Below are positions 42,912 through 50,683 of a stretch of 64,000 bases of DNA, in pieces. The number at the start of each line of letters is the position of its first letter. Positions within the stretch are counted from its first letter, which is position 1. The translations under genes and the position numbers were made by a program. Below the pieces are notes generated by a model. The model was not told where the DNA came from. It searched no databases and saw nothing but the letters and a program-made list of their open reading frames with translations. Source of the DNA: Planctomycetota bacterium (GTDB taxonomy: Bacteria > Planctomycetota > Phycisphaerae > Sedimentisphaerales > Anaerohalosphaeraceae); assembly GCA_029552545.1 (NCBI GenBank), contig JAKPDO010000028.1:166975-230974 (forward strand). The letters are read 5' to 3'.

Positions 42912-44768
42912 TTATTCGAAGGGGTGCGCCGCTTTTTCGGCTTTGGAATGAATGCCGAACCGATCCTGGATGTACCCGATTTGCTTTCGCAGCTGTTCGA
43001 GCCCTTTTTCTTTGAGAAACGGCTCGAGGATTTTCCGGTTCGCTTTATCATAATACTGCAGCAAAGCGAACTGGAGTCTTTTTTCCCGAAGCCCTTTTGG
43101 GATATGAATCGGCTTGCCCTGCGGGGAACAGCCGCTTACAAACATCGCCGTTGAAAGGGTCAGCGGAATCGGCACAAAATCCTGTACTTGCCGGGGTTTC
43201 CAGTTTCGTCGAATCAGGTAGTCCGTCAGCCGAACGGCTTCTTCCGGACCGCAGCCCGGGTGGCCGCTGATAAAATAGGGAACCAGATACTGCTTTTTCC
43301 CCGCCTTTTTGGATATCTCCGAAAACTTTTTTTCGAACTGCTCAAAGACCTCAAAAGACGGCTTATTCATCAAAGTCAGGACATCCGGGCAAAAATGCTC
43401 CGGAGCCACTTTCAGATGCCCGCCCACAAACTCCCGCACGAGCAATTCAAGATATCGGCTATCCCTTAAGGCCAAATCGTGTCGAATGCCGGAGGCCACA
43501 ACCATCCGAATCGGTCTTTTTTGGCTTTTGGCCCAGCCCTGCAGTGCCTCCAGCAGGCGAATCAGCCGCTTATGGTCTGCCTGCAGATGAGGGCATACCT
43601 CCGGACAAATACAGCTGCTTCGTCCGCAAGCCCTGCCCTTTCTGCCGCACTGCATCCCGTACATATTCGCGGTCGGCCCTCCGATATCCTGGATCGTGCC
43701 CTTAAAATCCGGATGGGCCGCGATGACCGCCGCCTCCTGCAGAATCGACTCCACCGAACGGCTGGAAATAAACTTGCCCTGATGAAAATAAATCGAACAA
43801 AAACTGCACCCTCCAAAACATCCTCGATGCGTGGCAATACTGAATCGAACCGGCTCGAGGGCCGCAATGCCCCCCTGCTTGTCGTACTTCGGATGCCAGC
43901 AACGGGCAAATGGAAGGGCATAAACGGCATCGATCTCCTCCTCCGTGAGCGGTTCGGCAGGCGGATTGACGGCAATCTTCTCCTGCCCCTGACTTTGAAC
44001 CACAGGCCGCCCCATCGGATGGGCTTCTTTTTGATAGGCCAGATGGGCTTTCATAAAAAGGCCGCTGTCCGCCCGCAGGTCCTCCCACCCCGGCAGTTCG
44101 ACCGCTTCCGCCGGCCGCGGCAGCCCCCCTATCAGCCGATAGGCAAGCCCGGGAATATCTGTCAAGTCCGCCAAAGATTGTCCGGCGTCGAGTCGGCGGG
44201 CAATCTCAAGAATCTGCCGTTCCGCCATCCCGAAAACCAGCAAATCCGCCTTGGCCTCAATCAAAATGGAACGTTTGAGCTGGTCTTCCACATAGTCATA
44301 ATGAACCAGCCGTCTCAAACTGGCTTCCAGCCCGCCTAAAACAATCGGAATCCCCTTAAAGGCCTCCCGACATCGGGCCGTATAAGCCGCCAGCGGTTTG
44401 TCCGGACGCAAATCGATCCGACCGCCTGGACTGTAGTCGTCTTTCTTCCGCCGATGCCCCATTGAGGCATACATAGCCAGGCGGGAATCAATGCAGCCGG
44501 AGGTAATCCCCCAAAACAGCCGCGGCGGACCAAATTGCCGAAACGGCTCAACCTGCCGCCAATCCGGCTGGTCCAGTATCACGACCCGAAACCCGTGGCT
44601 CTGAAGCCATCGGCCTATCAGAGAGACCCCGAAAGCCGGATGGTCCACATAAGCATCCCCCGTAACCAGGATGATGTCCGGGCGTTCCCATCCGAGGGCT
44701 CGCATCTCCTGCGGAGAGGCAGGCAAAAAACGATTGTTTTTTTTCGGACCCATTTTCTCGACACTCAT
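42912..44768 (-). CDS. YgiQ-family radical SAM protein
   Basis: 618 residues. The N-terminal half carries an B12-binding-like/UPF0313 N domain ([27 protein letters not shown]), and the radical SAM cluster motif is [15 protein letters not shown] (C-x3-C-x2-C). A Cys-rich patch follows ([23 protein letters not shown]), conserved in YgiQ proteins. The length fits this subfamily. The SAM cluster would cleave SAM to start radical chemistry on an unknown substrate, and the extra Cys residues may hold a second cluster. Cluster supply by the nifU/nifS system in the window is likely. TTG at 44777 would add three residues; the ATG at 44768 is preferred. The 3' end is 169 bases from the small coiled-coil gene. 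Confidence 0.92.
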   Translation of the reverse strand: MSVEKMGPKKNNRFLPASPQEMRALGWERPDIILVTGDAYVDHPAFGVSLIGRWLQSHGFRVVILDQPDWRQVEPFRQFGPPRLFWGITSGCIDSRLAMYASMGHRRKKDDYSPGGRIDLRPDKPLAAYTARCREAFKGIPIVLGGLEASLRRLVHYDYVEDQLKRSILIEAKADLLVFGMAERQILEIARRLDAGQSLADLTDIPGLAYRLIGGLPRPAEAVELPGWEDLRADSGLFMKAHLAYQKEAHPMGRPVVQSQGQEKIAVNPPAEPLTEEEIDAVYALPFARCWHPKYDKQGGIAALEPVRFSIATHRGCFGGCSFCSIYFHQGKFISSRSVESILQEAAVIAAHPDFKGTIQDIGGPTANMYGMQCGRKGRACGRSSCICPEVCPHLQADHKRLIRLLEALQGWAKSQKRPIRMVVASGIRHDLALRDSRYLELLVREFVGGHLKVAPEHFCPDVLTLMNKPSFEVFEQFEKKFSEISKKAGKKQYLVPYFISGHPGCGPEEAVRLTDYLIRRNWKPRQVQDFVPIPLTLSTAMFVSGCSPQGKPIHIPKGLREKRLQFALLQYYDKANRKILEPFLKEKGLEQLRKQIGYIQDRFGIHSKAEKAAHPFE

Positions 44769-44826
44769 TGACGACAAGGCCAGTTTACTATACCATATCG
44801 CTTTCGTCGAGTTCGCTCTTTTTTCG

Positions 44827-44898
44827 GGGCCCGTAGCTCAGCGGCAGAGCAGGGGACTCATAATCCCTTGGTCCAAGGTTCGAATCCTTGCGGGCCCA
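44827..44898 (+). tRNA. tRNA with CAT anticodon, probably tRNA-Ile2 (lysidine type)
   Basis: 72 nt: acceptor GGGCCCG/CGGGCCC, anticodon loop CTCATAA (CAT). The stem-loop GGGGACTCATAATCCC and the following CTTGGTC resemble bacterial tRNA-Ile2, in which C34 is changed to lysidine by TilS. It differs from the tRNA-Met at 36838. If not Ile2 it is a second Met tRNA. No encoded CCA. Confidence 0.85.
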
Positions 44899-44976
44899 TT
44901 TTTCGAGAGAAATCAGCGGGAAAAGCAATTTCTGCTTGAAACAAAAACCGCCTCAAGATAGGATGTTGCGTTGTCC

Positions 44977-45050
44977 GGCGGCGTACCCAAGCGGCTCAAG
45001 GGGACGGTTTGCAAAACCGTTATTCGTCGGTTCGAATCCGACCGCCGCCT
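44977..45050 (+). tRNA. tRNA-Cys (anticodon GCA)
   Basis: 74 nt: acceptor GGCGGCG/CGCCGCC with discriminator T (U73, a Cys identity base), anticodon loop TTGCAAA (GCA), T-arm GGTTCGAATCC. It lies 78 bases after the tRNA at 44827, same strand. A nested inverted repeat follows at 45059-45106. Confidence 0.93.
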
Positions 45051-45058
45051 TTTGAACT

Positions 45059-45106
45059 CTATCTGTAAAAATCTCTCCGATTCGAGATTTTCTTGCCTGC
45101 AGATAG
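45059..45106. repeat. Nested inverted repeat after tRNA-Cys
   Basis: Outer arms CTATCTG (45059-45065) and CAGATAG (45100-45106) enclose inner arms AAAATCTC (45068-45075) and GAGATTTT (45084-45091) around an 8-base loop. No T-run follows, so it is not a classical terminator. It may be an RNA-processing or leader structure ahead of the dehydratase cluster that starts at 45206. Confidence 0.6.
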
Positions 45107-45205
45107 GACTTTCCCGGCCTTAGCAGATGCTGAAGGTCTTGTTTTTTTGGAATTTGCGTCAAAAAATGCTGGAAAACCGTTCGAATCTTACTACAATTTC
45201 TGGGC

Positions 45206-45679
45206 ATGAAATTTGTTCTGATTGATAAAATTACGGCTCTGAAACCGCGGGAATCTCTTACGGCTGTAAAAAGTGTTTCGCTGGCCGAGGAGTACCTGGC
45301 GGACCATTTTCCGATTTTCCCGGTCCTGCCCGGCGTTTTGCTGCTGGAAGGTCTGATTGAGTCGGCCTCCTGGCTGGTTCGTCAGGCCGAAGATTTTGCG
45401 CACAGCATGATTCTGCTCGAATCGGCCCGCAATGTCCGGTATAAGAGTTTTGCGGCTCCCGGAATGCAGATTCAGTACCGGGTGGACGCTCACTCCATTG
45501 AGCCGAACACCAGCAGCTTCAGCGGCGAGGGAATCTGCGGGAATGAATCCATTGTCGAGGCCAAATTTACACTGCGGCATTTTAACCTCAGTGATGAAAA
45601 CCCCAGAATGGCCCGTCTGGATGGACAAATCATTGAACAGATGAAACAGCGCTGGAAACTTTTATACTCAGAAGCATAA
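45206..45679 (+). CDS. FabZ/FabA-like 3-hydroxyacyl-ACP dehydratase
   Basis: 157 residues, a hotdog fold. The motif LADHFPIFPVLPGVLLLEGLIE is the FabZ signature, with the catalytic His in HFP-x-FPVxPG and the Glu (LEGLIE) at the helix position. Later strands (NVRYKSFAAPGMQIQYRV) fit. It should remove water from a 3-hydroxyacyl-ACP. It is the first gene of five: dehydratase, ACP, dehydratase, ketosynthase, ketosynthase. The ATG at 45206 has no strong ribosome site. Spacing to the ACP gene is 67 bases. The second dehydratase in the cluster is a divergent paralog, and the two may form a heterodimer or act on different chain lengths. Confidence 0.85.
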   Translation: MKFVLIDKITALKPRESLTAVKSVSLAEEYLADHFPIFPVLPGVLLLEGLIESASWLVRQAEDFAHSMILLESARNVRYKSFAAPGMQIQYRVDAHSIEPNTSSFSGEGICGNESIVEAKFTLRHFNLSDENPRMARLDGQIIEQMKQRWKLLYSEA

Positions 45680-45746
45680 AGTCAGCCCAGGGCCGGCGGC
45701 TTCGGGCAGCAAAATCAGGGATTGAAATCTACGGAGAAATCGAATT

Positions 45747-46139
45747 ATGGCAATCAGCCGAGAGGAAATTTTCAAGAAAGTTCAGGATGTTTTGGTGGAT
45801 GCACTCGGTTTGGATGAAGAGGATGTGACGGAAGAGGCCACCCTGATGGGAGATTTAGGGGCGGAAAGCATCGACTTCCTCGACATCGTGTTCCGTCTTG
45901 AAAAAACGTTCAACATCAAGGTCCCCCGCGAAGAGCTCTTCCCCGCCGAAAGTGTGCTGAACAACCCGGAATTCGTCAGCGGCGGAAAACTGACGGCCAA
46001 GGGACTGGCGGAACTGAAGGCCCGGATGCCTCATACGGACCTGACCGATTTTGCCAAAGACCCCGACGTCAACAAAATCGCCGACCTCTTCACCGTCGGT
46101 GCCATTGTTAACTTTTTGGATGCGAAACTGAACGGCTGA
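45747..46139 (+). CDS. Acyl carrier protein, extended form
   Basis: 130 residues, longer than the usual 75-80. The ACP core is residues about 5-75: EEATLMGDLGAESIDFLDIVFRLEKTFNIKVPREEL, with Ser41 in GAESIDFLD as the phosphopantetheine site. An extra segment (about 75-120, ESVLNNPEFVSGGKLTAKGLAEL) is inserted before the last helix (VGAIVNFLDAKL). The acyl chain is carried here between the dehydratases and ketosynthases of the same cluster. The ATG at 45747 has GGAG upstream. No phosphopantetheinyl transferase is in view. The extension may dock partner enzymes. Confidence 0.88.
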   Translation: MAISREEIFKKVQDVLVDALGLDEEDVTEEATLMGDLGAESIDFLDIVFRLEKTFNIKVPREELFPAESVLNNPEFVSGGKLTAKGLAELKARMPHTDLTDFAKDPDVNKIADLFTVGAIVNFLDAKLNG

Positions 46140-46209
46140 TTCCACGGCTTTGAAAAACCTTATCCACAGCGGGCCGTGTTCTGCTCGGCCCGCTTTGTTC
46201 CCGATAAAA

Positions 46210-46698
46210 ATGCGCTGGATTTGGATTGACAAGTTTCTTGAATTTGAAAGCGGCAAACGAGCCGTGGCACTCAAAAACGTCACGCTTGCCGAAGAGCACC
46301 TGCACGACCATTTTCCGGGGTTTCCGGTAATGCCGGAATGCCTGATGATTGAGGCAATGGCCCAGACAGCCGGCATTCTGGTCGGACAAGCCCGGAATTT
46401 TCAGGAAAAAGTCATCCTGGCCAAAATCAAAAAGGCGGTCTTTTACCATTATGTCCGGCCCGGTGATACGATTACCCTTCATGCCCAGATTGAAAGCATC
46501 TCCCCGGAAGCCGCCAGCACCGAAGGGGAAATTCGCCGCGGACATGACCTGATCGCACGCATCAGTCTAATGTTCAGCCACATCGACAAAAACCTCTCCG
46601 GCAAGCGGTTCCCGGAAGAAAATTTTGTGTTTACCGATACCTTCTGTTCCCTGCTCGACGGATTTGTGCAGCAGGAATCATCGGAGGGCCGCTCCTGA
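46210..46698 (+). CDS. FabZ-like 3-hydroxyacyl-ACP dehydratase, second copy
   Basis: 162 residues from the ATG at 46210, whose N-terminus MRWIWIDKFLEFESG parallels that of the first dehydratase (MKFVLIDKITALKPR). A TTG at 46150 would add a tail without family support. Core motif: LHDHFPGFPVMPECLMIEAMAQTAG, with the catalytic His and the Glu in IEAMAQ, closer to canonical FabZ than the first copy. It ends one base into the ketosynthase start, so translation is coupled. With the upstream copy it may give dehydration at different chain lengths or form a heterodimer. Confidence 0.87.
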   Translation: MRWIWIDKFLEFESGKRAVALKNVTLAEEHLHDHFPGFPVMPECLMIEAMAQTAGILVGQARNFQEKVILAKIKKAVFYHYVRPGDTITLHAQIESISPEAASTEGEIRRGHDLIARISLMFSHIDKNLSGKRFPEENFVFTDTFCSLLDGFVQQESSEGRS

Positions 46699-48020
46699 TG
46701 TCAGGACGCCGCGTGGTCATTACAGCCGTCGGAGCCGCCAGCCCCCTCGGATTAACCAGCGGTCAGATGTGGGAAGGCCTTCTGCAGGGCCGCTGCGGAA
46801 TCGGGCGGATTCGCGCCTTTGACCCCGTGAAAATGCCCTGTCAGATTGCCGGCGAAGTCCCGGAGTATAACATCCGCGACTATGTCCCCAAAGCCTATCG
46901 AAAAGCCGCCAAACTGATGTGCCGCGACATCGAGCTGTCGGTGATTGCGGCCGACGAGGCCGTCCGGGCCTCCGGTCTGGTTACCAAAGCCATCGACCCG
47001 GAGCACCCGACCCTTCCGTCGGAAAGAACCGGCATTGATTTTGCCTCCGGAATCATCAGCTGTGAGCTGCCGGAAATCGCTCCTTCTGTGGCGGTTTCGG
47101 CGGAAAACGGACGATTTGATATGAAAAAATGGGGTCGGGAAGGCATCCCGACCGTCACCCCCCTCTGGCTGCTCAAATATCTGCCGAATATGCTGGCCTG
47201 CCATATCGGAATCATTCACGATATTCAGGGCCCCAGCAATACCATCACCTGCGGCGAGGTCAGCTCGCATATTGCCGTCAGCGAAGGGGCGGAAATGATT
47301 CAGCGCGGACATGCTGACATTGTTCTGGCCGGCGGCGGGGAAGCCAAGGTCAACCCGCTTCTGATGGTGCGTCAATGCCTGCTGAAGCGCTCCACTTTTT
47401 CCGGAAATCACAACCCGCAGGCGGCCTGCCGGCCTTTCGACGCCAAAGCCGACGGTTCGGTCTTTGGCGAGGGGGCGGGTGTACTGACCCTCGAAGACCT
47501 CGATTGCGCTCGAAAACGCGGGGCCGCCATCCTGGCTGAATATGCCGGCGGGGCATCCAGTGCTGCCGACACCGACGATTACATCCACTTGAAAAACGGG
47601 GAGGGGCTTGAGATTGCCGTCCGGCAGGCCCTCGAAGAGGCCCGCGTCCGACCGGAAGAGCTGGATTTGATTATCCCGCACGGAACGGCCATTCCCTCGG
47701 ATGACCGCATTGAAGCGGATGTGCTGCAAAACGTACTCGGCAGCGCCGTCAGCAGGGTGCCCGTCTGGCCCCTGAAAGGCCAGCTGAGCCATGCCGGCTC
47801 TGCCGCCGGTGCACTGGACCTGGCGGCCGCCGTACTGGCCATCCGGAACCAAACCATCGGGGCCGCTTTTAATCTGGAAACTCCGCTGGACGGCTGCCGG
47901 CTTCTTTTCCCGAAAAAGTCCGCCGCATATCCTGTTCGAACCGTTCTCTGCTGCGGATACAGCTTTGGAGGCCAGACCGCCGCCGTCGTCCTGAAGCGAT
48001 ACGAGGAGAAATCAGAATGA
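46698..48020 (+). CDS. Beta-ketoacyl-ACP synthase (KAS I/II family), divergent
   Basis: 440 residues of the thiolase fold. The active-site Cys is C185 in ITCGEVSSHIAVSEGA, and two His positions (IIPHGTAIPSDD and KGQLSHAGSAAGALDL) keep a Cys-His-His triad. The loops around them differ from FabF: TCGEVS in place of TACASS. It may therefore be a specialised condensing enzyme, or a chain-length factor with a retained Cys. GGG-rich strand IVLAGGGEAKVNPL matches. The start overlaps the dehydratase stop by one base, and its end overlaps the next ketosynthase by four (ATGA), so the pair are probably made in equal amounts and may dimerise. Confidence 0.88.
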   Translation: MSGRRVVITAVGAASPLGLTSGQMWEGLLQGRCGIGRIRAFDPVKMPCQIAGEVPEYNIRDYVPKAYRKAAKLMCRDIELSVIAADEAVRASGLVTKAIDPEHPTLPSERTGIDFASGIISCELPEIAPSVAVSAENGRFDMKKWGREGIPTVTPLWLLKYLPNMLACHIGIIHDIQGPSNTITCGEVSSHIAVSEGAEMIQRGHADIVLAGGGEAKVNPLLMVRQCLLKRSTFSGNHNPQAACRPFDAKADGSVFGEGAGVLTLEDLDCARKRGAAILAEYAGGASSAADTDDYIHLKNGEGLEIAVRQALEEARVRPEELDLIIPHGTAIPSDDRIEADVLQNVLGSAVSRVPVWPLKGQLSHAGSAAGALDLAAAVLAIRNQTIGAAFNLETPLDGCRLLFPKKSAAYPVRTVLCCGYSFGGQTAAVVLKRYEEKSE

Positions 48021-49324
48021 AGGAACGGGTGGTCATTACAGGAATGGGACTTGTTTGTCCGTTAGGCAACGATGTCGCCTCCACGTGGGAAGGCCTGATG
48101 ACCGGCCGGAACGGAATGAATTATACCACGCTCTTTGATGCCTCCACGTATCCGACGACCTTTGATGCAGAAGTCAAAAATTTTGACCTGAATAAGGTTT
48201 TGAAATATCCGCAGCGCCATCAGCACTGCAACCGCGGCAGCTCGTTTGCTCTGGGCGCCGCTCAGGAAGCGTGTCGTCAGGCCGGAATTGAGACCGAAAC
48301 AGACTCCCCTGCTGACGGGATTGACCGCCGGCGCATGGGCATCTATCTGGGCGCCGGCGAAGGGGCTATGGACAGCGACGCCTTCTTCACCGCCATTGTC
48401 AAGGCATGGAACAGCCAAACCCAGCAGATGGATTGGGCTGTCTGGACGGATACCACCTTTTCAATGATGTCGGCTGAACATGAACTGGAGCAGGAAACCA
48501 ATATGCCCGCCGCTCACCTGGCCGTCCTGACGGGGGCACGCGGAATCATCCGCAGCTGTCTGACGGCCTGTGCCGCCAGCACGCAGGCCGTGGGCGAGGC
48601 CGCTATGCTGATTCGGCAGGGCAAGGCGGACATTATGATTGCCGGCGGGGCCCACTCGATGATTCACCCGCTCGGCGTAATGGGCTTTAATCGGCTGACC
48701 GCCCTGTCCACCCGAAACGACAGCCCGTGGACTGCCTCTCGTCCCTTCACCGCCAGCCGAGACGGCTTTGTCCTCGGTGAAGGCGGAGCGATTGTGATTC
48801 TCGAATCTCTGTCCTCCGCCCAAAAACGCGGGGCGAAAATCTTGGCGGAAATCATCGGCTTCGGCAGCAGCAGCGACGCCTTCCGGGTTACGGATATGCA
48901 TGAAGAGGCACGCGGGGCTGTGCAGGCCATGCGGTCCGCCCTGCAGGATGCGGGCATCGGCATCGAGGACATCGACTATATCAGCACACACGGCACCAGC
49001 ACCGCCGAAAACGACTCCATCGAGACGCTGGCCATTAAGAAAGTCTTCGGGCCCCGTGCCTATCAAATCCCCTGCAGCAGCCCCAAAAGCCAGTTCGGCC
49101 ATCTCATCGGCGCCACCGGCTGTGCGGAACTGATTACCTGCGTGATGGCCATCCAGACCCAAACCCTGCCGCCTACGATGAATCTTCACGACCCGGACCC
49201 GACGCTGGACCTTGACTATGTGCCCAATCAGCCGCGAAAAGCCAGGGTCGAGACGGTTCTGAAAGAATCCTTTGGATTCGGCGGGCAGAATAATGTGCTT
49301 GTCATCCGACGGTACAGGTCGTAA
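48017..49324 (+). CDS. Beta-ketoacyl-ACP synthase II, FabF-like
   Basis: 435 residues. The active-site loop is LTACAASTQAVGEAA with C185 (same residue number as in the upstream paralog); ISTHGTSTAENDSIE and KSQFGHLIGATGCAELI supply the two catalytic His. The malonyl-binding and Gly-rich strand IMIAGGAHSMIHPLGVMGFNRL is conserved. It condenses malonyl-ACP with an acyl-ACP to elongate the chain. Four-base overlap with the upstream ketosynthase. No ketoreductase, enoyl reductase or acyltransferase gene is adjacent, so the cluster must borrow these or make an unusual unsaturated or branched product. It is the last gene before serS, which starts 36 bases after its stop. Confidence 0.93.
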   Translation: MKERVVITGMGLVCPLGNDVASTWEGLMTGRNGMNYTTLFDASTYPTTFDAEVKNFDLNKVLKYPQRHQHCNRGSSFALGAAQEACRQAGIETETDSPADGIDRRRMGIYLGAGEGAMDSDAFFTAIVKAWNSQTQQMDWAVWTDTTFSMMSAEHELEQETNMPAAHLAVLTGARGIIRSCLTACAASTQAVGEAAMLIRQGKADIMIAGGAHSMIHPLGVMGFNRLTALSTRNDSPWTASRPFTASRDGFVLGEGGAIVILESLSSAQKRGAKILAEIIGFGSSSDAFRVTDMHEEARGAVQAMRSALQDAGIGIEDIDYISTHGTSTAENDSIETLAIKKVFGPRAYQIPCSSPKSQFGHLIGATGCAELITCVMAIQTQTLPPTMNLHDPDPTLDLDYVPNQPRKARVETVLKESFGFGGQNNVLVIRRYRS

Positions 49325-49360
49325 ACTGGTTTGGCGGAAGCTTGTTTCCGGAGAAAAACA

Positions 49361-50635
49361 ATGATCGATATCAAACTGATTCGCCAGAACCCGCAGCTGT
49401 TTAAGGACGGCGCCAAAGCCAAAAAGTTTGACGTAAATATCGATGAATTGCTGGCCATCGATGCCACCCTTCTGGACGTCAAAAAGAAACTGCAGGAAAT
49501 CGCCACGGAAAAAAACCGCATCGGCAAGGAAATCCCACGGCTGGACGGCGAAAAAAAACAGGCCTGTCTGAAAACCCTCAGCGAGCTGAAAACCCTCGAA
49601 GCCGAACTGGAACAAAAGGTCAAAGAGCTTCAGCCCCAGTTTGATGCTTTGATGCTTCAGGTGCCGCAGCCCCCCGCTCCGGAAGTCCCTTACGGCGAAG
49701 ATGATACCCAGAATGTCGAGATTCGCCGCTGGGGTACTATCCGAACGTTTGACTTTGAACCCAAAGACCACATCCAGCTCGGCCAGATGCTGGATATTAT
49801 TGATGTCGAACGCGGCGTCAAACTGGCAGGCACCCGCAACTATTTCCTCAAAGGAGACGGAGCTCTTCTGCATTATGCCGTTCTCCGTTTTGCTATGGAT
49901 TTTATGGTGCAGCGGGGCTACAAACCGATGGTCGTGCCGCTGCTGATGCGGGATGAGGCCATGCGGGGCACTGGCTACTACCCGGGAGCGGAGGAACAGA
50001 CCTATCGAATGGAGCGGGATGAGCTGAATCTGGTCGGCACAGCCGAAGTGCCCCTGACGGCGTATTATATGGGCGAGCTGCTTTCGGAAGAAATGCTTCC
50101 CGTCAAGTTTGTCGCCTTAAGCAGCTGTTTTCGCCGGGAAGCCGGAGCCGCCGGCAAAGACACCTACGGACTCTACCGCATCCACCAGTTCGACAAGGTC
50201 GAACAGGTCATTATCGGTGAAAATGACGAGGCCAAAAGCATCGCCTATCATCAGGAAATCCTCGCCAATTCCGAGGCGGTACTGCAGGCCCTCAACCTGC
50301 CCTATCGAGTCGTGAATGTCTGCACCGGCGACCTCGGACGGGGACAGGTTCAGAAGTTTGACATCGAAACGTGGATGCCCTCTCGAAACAGTTTCGGCGA
50401 GACCCACTCCGCCAGCCGCTTTTATGAATTTCAGGCCCGGCGGATGAATCTCCGCTATCGAACCGCCAAAAAACAGAATCTGTACTGCCATACGCTCAAC
50501 AACACGGTTATTGCCTCCCCTCGTGTGCTGATTCCGATTCTTGAACTGTATCAGAATGCCGACGGCAGCGTTACCATTCCGGAAGTGCTTCGGCCTTATA
50601 TGGGCAATCGGGAACGCATCGAACCGAAATCATAA
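49361..50635 (+). CDS. serS: Seryl-tRNA synthetase
   Basis: 424 residues. The N-terminus MIDIKLIRQNPQLFKDGAK and the following coiled-coil arm (about 30-100) are typical of bacterial SerRS. Class II motif 2 is CFRREAGAAGKDTYGLYRIHQF; motif 3 is LNNTVIASPRVLIPILE, with NNT in place of the usual NGSG, a variant seen in some lineages. It charges tRNA-Ser. The longer frame from 49331 is rejected; ATG at 49361 has GGAG upstream. It follows the ketosynthase by 36 bases but is not functionally linked. Confidence 0.96.
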   Translation: MIDIKLIRQNPQLFKDGAKAKKFDVNIDELLAIDATLLDVKKKLQEIATEKNRIGKEIPRLDGEKKQACLKTLSELKTLEAELEQKVKELQPQFDALMLQVPQPPAPEVPYGEDDTQNVEIRRWGTIRTFDFEPKDHIQLGQMLDIIDVERGVKLAGTRNYFLKGDGALLHYAVLRFAMDFMVQRGYKPMVVPLLMRDEAMRGTGYYPGAEEQTYRMERDELNLVGTAEVPLTAYYMGELLSEEMLPVKFVALSSCFRREAGAAGKDTYGLYRIHQFDKVEQVIIGENDEAKSIAYHQEILANSEAVLQALNLPYRVVNVCTGDLGRGQVQKFDIETWMPSRNSFGETHSASRFYEFQARRMNLRYRTAKKQNLYCHTLNNTVIASPRVLIPILELYQNADGSVTIPEVLRPYMGNRERIEPKS

Positions 50636-50683
50636 TTCTTTGTTCTGTAAAAGAAGGAGAAAACGAAGGAGGACAAAAGGGCT

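Noticed and set aside
46752..47852. 366-residue minus-strand frame inside the first ketosynthase
   Set aside because: Shadow frame; the plus strand has C185 and both catalytic His.
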